Assembly: GCF_014117325.1 (NCBI RefSeq)
Contig: NZ_CP059732.1
Location: forward strand, 3,113,001 to 3,177,000
Source: Spirosoma foliorum
GTDB lineage: Bacteria > Bacteroidota > Bacteroidia > Cytophagales > Spirosomataceae
Direction of reading: 5' to 3'
DNA length: 64,000 nt
Below, one piece after another: positions 58,370 through 64,000 of this stretch. Under the pieces are notes generated by a model, which worked only from the letters and a program-made list of their open reading frames with translations, ran no database searches and had not been told where the DNA came from. The position numbers and the translations under genes were made by a program. The stretch's first letter is position 1. Every line of letters begins with the position of its first letter.

Positions 58370-58851
58370 TGACTAACGAATTGACCCTTAAAATACGCAA
58401 ATTTGATCATATCCGATTTACTCAATATGCTTGAGTGATTAAATCCAGGGATTAGCCGAGGTTTATCCTCATTCACCTTACAGGGACCATTCGTACCGGT
58501 TGTTATCCATTGAGTTGGATCGTATGCTACGGAATTGGGTTGACAGCTATTAAAACCATAAAGCCAAGCACAACTAAAAACTGCCCGTTTACATGCCAAA
58601 TAAATGAAGGGGACATCTGATTATTCCTTTGTCCCAGTTAGGAGCGTTTTTGCGAGGTTGAGCTATTGTAAAGCGGCCAATACAATTTATTAATGCGTTC
58701 ACTCACTTCCCAATCCCACAACGCTAGGGGGCGGATACAGGGGGATAAAACCACCTGCCTTTTTAGAAATAGATAAGATAATGCTACTGTTAAACTATAT
58801 TTTTAGTTTATATTTGATCTTCCGTGTTACCTCACTTAATCTGGAGCTAAA
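58370..58851. other. Divergent gap hybrid kinase / TlpA-like
   Basis: 482 bases. Apart from a small ACTCAA / TTGAGT dyad (58420-58436) near the kinase gene start and the TlpA-like promoter (58809-58816), nothing was recognised. No gene. Confidence 0.55.
58809..58816 (+). promoter_or_regulatory. -7 box of the TlpA-like gene
   Basis: TATATTTG, full match to TAnnTTTG; start near 58822, 30 bases before the ATG. CTG at 58787-58789 is a weak -33 element at about 19 bases. Confidence 0.55.
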
Positions 58852-60312
58852 ATGAAATCATTACAGACTGCTTTCATGCTCGTTTTTAGTTTAACCATCT
58901 GTATGGCCCAGTCTAAAGAAGCATCGCTTCCGAAACTGAATCTAGCCGGGGTGCTTACTCTTCACATTAAGTCAGTACCACAAGTGGAAACTCTTCCTAT
59001 AAAGTTAGATACCTATCATAGCTTCCCCCAGTATGATGTAAATTCGGTTCGAGACTCCATAACCGTTGACCGAAACGAGATTTATCTAAACAGCCCATTC
59101 AGAACGGTAGGCCACTCTTTTCTTACGATTGCCGATTCCACCTATCAGATACTTGGGGCTCCTGGGGATACAATTCATCTACTCATTTTAGCTAAACGCG
59201 GGGAAAACCCTACTCAGTCATTTATCACATTCGAGGGTAAAAACAACGAAATTCAACAGTATTATCAAGCCAAGACACGACTACTGAATGCCCCCCTGCA
59301 AACTTGCATGAATGAAGGAATGCGGGCTGCCAATCTCGTTCCTTTTAAGAAAATGATGGATGAAACCTACCAGAAACAGGATCAGTTCTGGATGGATTAT
59401 CAGAAGAAGAACACCTTACCCAATTGGTTCAAAACGTACGAAACAAACGTACTGAACTATTCAGACGCCTGGCTTAGGGTGTATATGGTTTGGTACCAGA
59501 CCGAGTATCAAAAGAAAAAACAGGTGATTCCGGCTTCCTATTACGAGTTTAATAGTCGAATCAAGGTGAAGAACCTGACGGCGTTGTACCAGTATGACTA
59601 TCTGCGATTTTTGCGGGAACACCTCTTCTGGCAGATACGCCAAGCCGAACCAAAACCTTCATCACAAGCCCTGATAGATTACGCCAAAAAGGAATTGGGG
59701 CAAAACGCGAGTTCTTTTTTTGAAATCTGGGAATTGAGCGGCTCAGTAGATAATCCCAATTGGGTTGAGACAAAATTCAAAAAACAATTTCCTGCTCAGT
59801 ACCAATACTTGGTTGATTACATCAAACAACGCGCCACTAGCAATGTGAAGCTATTACGGTCAGGTGATAAAGCACCCAATTTCGCATTGGTCAATGCGAC
59901 TGATTCGCTGATCACGCTTAGTCAGTACAAAGGTCAGGTGGTCTACCTAAGTTTCTGGTTCACGACCTGTGGGGGCTGCATTCAGGAAATGCCCTATGAG
60001 AACAAACTGGTTGAGCAGTTTAAGGGTAAACCCGTCAAAATTGTTAGTATCTGCGTTGGCACACCAGGAGCGGCCGATAACGAACAATTGCTCAAATGGA
60101 AAGCGGCATCGAAACGGTTTGGGCTAAAAACCATTGATCTGTACGCTAACCGTGCCTGGACCAAAACATTGAGTGAGAAATACATCGTGAGCGTCTACCC
60201 GCATTATGTGTTGATTGGCGCTGACGGAACGATTATTGAAAACTTCGCCGAGCGACCCAGTCAGGGCATTTCCGCAAAAATCGAAAAAGCTCTAGCCGCA
60301 GCGGGCTACTAA
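58852..60312 (+). CDS. TlpA-like thioredoxin-fold protein with N-terminal accessory domain
   Basis: 486 residues. Signal peptide (MLVFSLTICMAQ, cut near 20). An N-terminal beta-domain of the DUF4369-like kind (about 30-115) and a helical middle lead to a TlpA/AhpC-type thioredoxin domain (about 340-486): GDKAPNFALVNATDSLITLSQYKGQVVYLSFWFTTCGGCIQEMP. The redox pair is C373-G-G-C376 and the cis-proline is in SVYPHYVLIG. Exported thiol–disulfide reductase of the periplasm; client unknown. Own promoter, no operon partner. Confidence 0.92.
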   Translation: MKSLQTAFMLVFSLTICMAQSKEASLPKLNLAGVLTLHIKSVPQVETLPIKLDTYHSFPQYDVNSVRDSITVDRNEIYLNSPFRTVGHSFLTIADSTYQILGAPGDTIHLLILAKRGENPTQSFITFEGKNNEIQQYYQAKTRLLNAPLQTCMNEGMRAANLVPFKKMMDETYQKQDQFWMDYQKKNTLPNWFKTYETNVLNYSDAWLRVYMVWYQTEYQKKKQVIPASYYEFNSRIKVKNLTALYQYDYLRFLREHLFWQIRQAEPKPSSQALIDYAKKELGQNASSFFEIWELSGSVDNPNWVETKFKKQFPAQYQYLVDYIKQRATSNVKLLRSGDKAPNFALVNATDSLITLSQYKGQVVYLSFWFTTCGGCIQEMPYENKLVEQFKGKPVKIVSICVGTPGAADNEQLLKWKAASKRFGLKTIDLYANRAWTKTLSEKYIVSVYPHYVLIGADGTIIENFAERPSQGISAKIEKALAAAGY

Positions 60313-60619
60313 AGATTATAATTTGATGTAGGCAGTCTTCAACTAAGGTTGTAACCGAATTTTAAAGGCAGATCTATGTAAGCTTACTCGTCTCCTATTA
60401 GAGAGCCGCCTTTCGAGAGAATAAATCAACAATTAGTTGTTCCGATCAATACGCTTCAACTTATTACTCGATAAATAAATCAATCAGAATGAGACCAGAC
60501 CGATCCGTTGGGTTGGCTTGTTCAGCAAAACACGAAAAAGTATACCCGAAACCCAGATATACTTTCCCCAACTACCAACCTATAATGAACCGTAACCTCA
60601 CTGGACCGATTCAACGGCT
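60313..60619. other. Convergent gap after the TlpA-like gene
   Basis: 307 bases of AT-rich sequence with no gene, promoter or long palindrome. The right end runs into the permease-tail remnant. Confidence 0.5.
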
Positions 60620-60673
60620 TTATTCACTTTGTAAACTCCTCACCGGATTGACCAAGGCGGCTTGTTTACGATG
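60620..60673 (-). pseudogene. Tail remnant of an FtsX-type permease
   Basis: On the minus strand these bases read RKQAALVNPVRSLQSE and a TAA stop. The intact neighbour ends SIKAALMNPVNSLRSE, the family's standard C-terminus. Only this tail remains, 11 bases downstream of the DUF2807 gene; upstream codons run straight into a stop. It is what is left after deletion of a second permease gene. Confidence 0.75.
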
Positions 60674-60684
60674 CTGACGAGAGC

Positions 60685-61296
60685 TTATTTAGCGACGTTA
60701 ATAACCTGGCCTTGCCCGGAGTTAATCTCTTTAATAGCTTGAGCATTAACCCGCAACGTAGCGTTGGCCGTTTGCGAGAGCAACTCGTCCGCACGCACAT
60801 CGCCATTGGCCGCACTAACCACATTGAAAGTTGTGACTTATCCCCGCAGCCTTACAGTACCATTCGCTTCGTTGACTAAGTCGAACCACTCACCGCTCAA
60901 CCCTTGTATCAGCACATCATTGTTGGACCCGTGTCTGAATCCAATGAGTTGGGGCGTTCGGATAGTAACACGGATCGTTGATTTGCTGATCCAGAATGGT
61001 TTACCTGATGGCTCGGCGAAGGATAGTTTCAGGATGTCGTTCTGCTGGTCAATGCGCAAGTACGGGCGCAGATTATCGTCAAGGCTGATAGCTACTGAGG
61101 ATTCATTGCCGCCAACCTCAACGGCTATAGTTGCCGGAAACTGTTGCGTCTGAATCTCGCTGAAGGGGGCAACCGGTTTGGTTTCCCGTACAATCCATCC
61201 GCTGCCGCGCACTTCCTGTGAGGAACTGTATTTAGAATCTTGGGCTTGGATACTGAGCGATAAAAGCCAGGTAAAAGCGAATAATGTCGTTTTCAT
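60685..61296 (-). pseudogene. DUF2807 (head-GIN) exported protein, interrupted by an in-frame stop
   Basis: Frame 61296-60838 encodes 152 residues: signal peptide (LFAFTWLLSLSIQAQ) and the start of a DUF2807 beta-solenoid (GSGWIVRETKPVAPFSEIQTQ, KSTIRVTIRTPQLIGFRHGSNNDVLIQG). It stops at TAA 60838-60840. The same frame continues for 50 more codons (FNVVSAANGDVRADELL ... GQGQVINVAK) to a second TAA at 60685, which completes a normal domain. A point mutation to stop is the simplest reading; a sequencing error is possible. It follows the FtsX permease by 17 bases, in one operon. Confidence 0.8.
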
Positions 61297-61313
61297 AAAA
61301 GTGCGTTGATAGA

Positions 61314-63956
61314 TTATTCAGAACGTAATGAGTTGACCGGGTTCATCAAGGCGGCTTTGATGCTCTGGAAACTGACTGTTAACAAAGCAACGGCAATAAT
61401 GAGCAGACCAGCCAACACAAATACCCACCAATGAATGTCAATTTTATACGCAAATCCCTGCAGCCACTTGTCTATTAGATACCACGTTAACGGGGCGGCA
61501 ATAAGAATACCGATGAGTACCAGTTTAATAAAGCTTCCCGAAAGTAACCCGACCAGGTTACTGACGGATGCTCCCAATACTTTCCGGATACCAATTTCCT
61601 TGGTCCGTATTTTTGATTCATGGACAACCAATCCAAACAGGCCCAGACACGAAATGATGATAGCCAGCCCGGAAAAACCATTCAGAATTCCGCTCATGTT
61701 GTCTTCTTTGGTATAGAGGGCATCTACTCGTTCATCCAGAAAACTGTAACTAAACAGCGTGTTAGGAGCGAGCTTTTCAACAGTATTCTTCAGGAAAGCG
61801 ACGGCCTCCTGCGGGTTTCCAGGCTTAATTTTGACTAGCAAGTTTCCACTAAACTGTGGTTTGTATTCCAGCACTAGCGGTTCGACTTGATTATGAAGCG
61901 ACGCAAAGTTGAAATCCCGCACAAGGCCAATTACTTTTCCTTGCCGTTTATCTGAATCGTTTACGACAATGGCTCCTACCGGATTTTTCAGTCCCAGTAG
62001 CTCGACGGCTCTCTCGTTGATGATGAACGATGCCGAATCATTAAATTGATGGGAAAAATTTCGACCTTCTTTAAGCTTGATTTGCAACACATTCAGATAA
62101 TCCTCATCAACCCGCGCGACTTTTACGGAAGGGTAATCTTTTCCGGCTGGTGGGTTAAGTGGCGTTACAGATTCAACGCTTAGATCATCACCGATCAGGT
62201 TGGACGACTGAGCCACCGCCAAAATAGAATGATTACGCGTCAGTTCGTTTTTAAAAAGCTCCGTATTAACCAATACCTTCTCTTTAAATTTTCCATATAG
62301 CTTCACAATAAGCACCTGTTCCTTATCAAAGCCCAATTGTTTGTTTCGGAGCAAATTCATCTGCTGATAGATCAGAATCGTAGCCATAATCAGAAATGCC
62401 GATACTACAAATTGGGCGACAATCAGGCTTTTTCGTAACAAACTGGCCGAAGATTTAGGGAGTTTGTCGGCTTTAAGTGACGTGATGGGTTCAAAGTGAG
62501 AAATGAACAGGGACGGAAACAGGCCTGATAGCAAACCGATAGAAAGCACAATCAAACCAATGATCAGCAGATTGTCAGGTCGGAAGATTTCCCAGGCCGA
62601 AACCTGTTTACCCGCCAGGCTATTGTAAAAAGGCAACGCTATTTCATACAGGCAGATCGCCATTAAACTGGCCAGTAAGGTGAGAATGAAGGCTTCGCCC
62701 AAAAACTGTCCGATAACTTGACTCTTGCGAGCTCCCAACACTTTCCGCATACCTACCTCTTTTGCCCGTCTAAGCGCCTGCGTCGTAAACAGATTGATAA
62801 AATTGAAGCAGGCAATTAGCAGGATTAGTACTTCGGCCGCAATAAAAATATAGATGTAAACAATGTTGCTGTTAGCACCCATCTCCTGAATCAGATTCGA
62901 TTTGAGATGGATGTCGGTTAGTGGTTGAAAACGAACCGTCCTAGCGAATTCCGTTGTCTCCCGAACGTCTTTTTCATTTCCGGGAGCGTAATAGGTGAGG
63001 AGAAAATCCATTAGCCGCTTTTCGGCTTTGGCCACATCGTCTTTGTGGCGAAATAACACGTACGTCCAGCCAAACATCCACCCTTTATTACCTGTCAAGC
63101 TCTCGGGAACGTACTTGTAAAAGGTCGGCATGGACGCCAGATAATCAAACTTTAAATGGGTGTTTTCAGGCAAATTCTCAATGACTGCTTTCACCCATAA
63201 CTCTTCATTGCTATCAAAAATCAGCTTTCGTCCAATGGGATTTCGTTTGCCAAAAAACTTCGCCGCCATTTTCTGGGTAATCACAATCGAGGCTGGCTCT
63301 GCCAACGCCCGAATCGGATTCCCGGCTACCGTTTTCAGGCTAAAAACGGGTACGGCCGACGAATCCGCAAAATAGCCGGTGCTTTCGCCCTGTTCGTTGA
63401 ATTCCGAATTTACAACCCGCGTTCCCCGACTTGAAAACCGTACAATCTGTTCAATATCTGGAAAATAAGGCTTCATTGCGCCCGCTAAGGGAGGAGATGA
63501 CTTCGACCACTCCGTTGTAGCAACCCGGTAAATCCGGTCATAATTCTGAAAGTCTTTCTCATAGCTAAGCTCTTCTTTAATGTGAAGCGTTAACAACAGT
63601 CCACATGAAATTCCTAAAGCGAGGCCCAGCAGATTGAAAACGCTATACACCTTTTGCTTAAAAAGGTTTCGCAGGGCGATTTTGAAATAGTTCTGAAACA
63701 TGTCGGGGTGAAGAATTGAGGGGTGAGTGTATTGATTGCTTTGTTGGCGTCGGCGCACAAACGGGGGCAACACCGACACCACATTGAGCACGTACCTCAG
63801 TGTAGCCTGGGTTGGACCCGCCCGATTGTACCAGTAGACATACAGCTCATCAAGGTCGCCCTCGACTTCTTCCAGTGTATTAGCCGGGTGCAGCCAAGTT
63901 AGTAGGCAGTGAGCCCAACGCGGTGGGGTTGGCTTGTGTTGGTTTGATCGCTTCAT
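61314..63956 (-). CDS. FtsX/MacB-type ABC transporter permease with N-terminal extension
   Basis: 880 residues. Residues 1-75 are a short cytoplasmic prefix (WAHCLLTWLHPANTLEEVEGDLDELYVYWYNR) found on many Cytophagales permeases. From about 86 (MFQNYFKIALRNLFKQKVYSVFNLLGLALG) comes the MacB periplasmic core domain between TM1 and the first FtsX triple, and then the whole unit repeats; it ends AALMNPVNSLRSE. Both FtsX halves carry the REVGMRKVLGARKSQV / KEIGIRKVLGASVSNL motif that couples to the ATPase. No ATPase gene is in the window. These systems move peptides or lipoprotein signals across the envelope; the role here is unknown. Confidence 0.93.
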   Translation of the reverse strand: MKRSNQHKPTPPRWAHCLLTWLHPANTLEEVEGDLDELYVYWYNRAGPTQATLRYVLNVVSVLPPFVRRRQQSNQYTHPSILHPDMFQNYFKIALRNLFKQKVYSVFNLLGLALGISCGLLLTLHIKEELSYEKDFQNYDRIYRVATTEWSKSSPPLAGAMKPYFPDIEQIVRFSSRGTRVVNSEFNEQGESTGYFADSSAVPVFSLKTVAGNPIRALAEPASIVITQKMAAKFFGKRNPIGRKLIFDSNEELWVKAVIENLPENTHLKFDYLASMPTFYKYVPESLTGNKGWMFGWTYVLFRHKDDVAKAEKRLMDFLLTYYAPGNEKDVRETTEFARTVRFQPLTDIHLKSNLIQEMGANSNIVYIYIFIAAEVLILLIACFNFINLFTTQALRRAKEVGMRKVLGARKSQVIGQFLGEAFILTLLASLMAICLYEIALPFYNSLAGKQVSAWEIFRPDNLLIIGLIVLSIGLLSGLFPSLFISHFEPITSLKADKLPKSSASLLRKSLIVAQFVVSAFLIMATILIYQQMNLLRNKQLGFDKEQVLIVKLYGKFKEKVLVNTELFKNELTRNHSILAVAQSSNLIGDDLSVESVTPLNPPAGKDYPSVKVARVDEDYLNVLQIKLKEGRNFSHQFNDSASFIINERAVELLGLKNPVGAIVVNDSDKRQGKVIGLVRDFNFASLHNQVEPLVLEYKPQFSGNLLVKIKPGNPQEAVAFLKNTVEKLAPNTLFSYSFLDERVDALYTKEDNMSGILNGFSGLAIIISCLGLFGLVVHESKIRTKEIGIRKVLGASVSNLVGLLSGSFIKLVLIGILIAAPLTWYLIDKWLQGFAYKIDIHWWVFVLAGLLIIAVALLTVSFQSIKAALMNPVNSLRSE

Positions 63957-64000
63957 AAGCCACTTAGCGTCAACGACCGAGGGGGAATTAATTGCCAGAG
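63957..64000. other. Upstream end of the permease gene
   Basis: 44 bases with no recognisable feature before the window edge. Confidence 0.3.

Noticed and set aside
61314-63956. A complete ABC exporter locus with its ATPase
   Set aside because: Only the permease is in the window; no Walker-type ATPase gene is present, so no transporter system can be claimed.
1-64000. CRISPR arrays, tRNA or rRNA genes, insertion sequences, prophage, origin
   Set aside because: None was seen by eye. There is no regularly spaced repeat array, no transposase or integrase motif, and no cloverleaf-like sequence in the gaps. A tRNA scan would settle the tRNA point.

Overview
The window looks like chromosome from a Cytophagales bacterium (phylum Bacteroidota), most like Spirosoma. 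The reasons are a TPR–PD40–OmpA protein of the PorE type, a hybrid two-component system with Reg_prop repeats, FtsX-type permeases with N-terminal extensions, and promoters with the Bacteroidota -7 box TAnnTTTG. Convergent gene ends are also separated by long, often perfect palindromes. No rRNA, tRNA, CRISPR array, phage or transposase was seen.

Layout. 1–3.5 kb (minus strand): hisG and hisD, then a VapBC-like toxin–antitoxin pair and a class V aminotransferase cut by the window edge. 3.9–10.4 kb (plus): queE, a PorE-like envelope protein, trxB, an M23/LysM peptidoglycan hydrolase, rplU–rpmA and a NifU/Nfu iron–sulfur scaffold. 10.7–14 kb: an HxlR regulator divergent from an APCDD1-like protein, an aldo/keto reductase and an AraC regulator. 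14.2–22.1 kb: a probable D-amino-acid and N-modified amino-acid utilisation locus. It holds a secreted serine-hydrolase/N-acyl-D-amino-acid deacylase fusion with an Lrp regulator, divergent from DUF1611 (DgcN-like), a dipeptide epimerase-like enolase (DgcA-like), a haem-dependent oxidative N-demethylase and an amino acid permease. A near-consensus Lrp box lies in the divergent gap. 22.2–24 kb: a GH29 alpha-L-fucosidase. 24–30.5 kb: a coupled deaminase–AcpH–rhodanese operon, DUF2442, dnaK, a methyltransferase, a DUF937-like protein and a nuclease-A-inhibitor-like protein. 30.6–37.9 kb (minus): rplT, rpmI, infC, thrS, a TPR lipoprotein, an rRNA-type methyltransferase, an EVE protein and a DinB protein. 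38.3–47.5 kb: a mixed set of envelope and stress proteins. 47.9–58.4 kb (minus): a 1986-residue secreted repeat protein, preceded by a hybrid histidine kinase with an AraC output domain. Two 11-bp direct repeats 21 bp apart lie between them and are a candidate operator. 58.8–64 kb: a TlpA-like thioredoxin, a broken DUF2807 gene, the tail of a lost FtsX permease and an intact FtsX permease.

Three things stand out. The first is the D-amino-acid locus, which joins extracellular release, import, racemisation and N-demethylation under an apparent Lrp switch. The second is the crowd of intergenic palindromes: they share words between loci that are otherwise unrelated, and in places they supply coding sequence (signal peptides, a stop codon). 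The third is the candidate operator between the hybrid kinase and the giant secreted protein. Assignments rest on motifs read by eye; no database search was possible.
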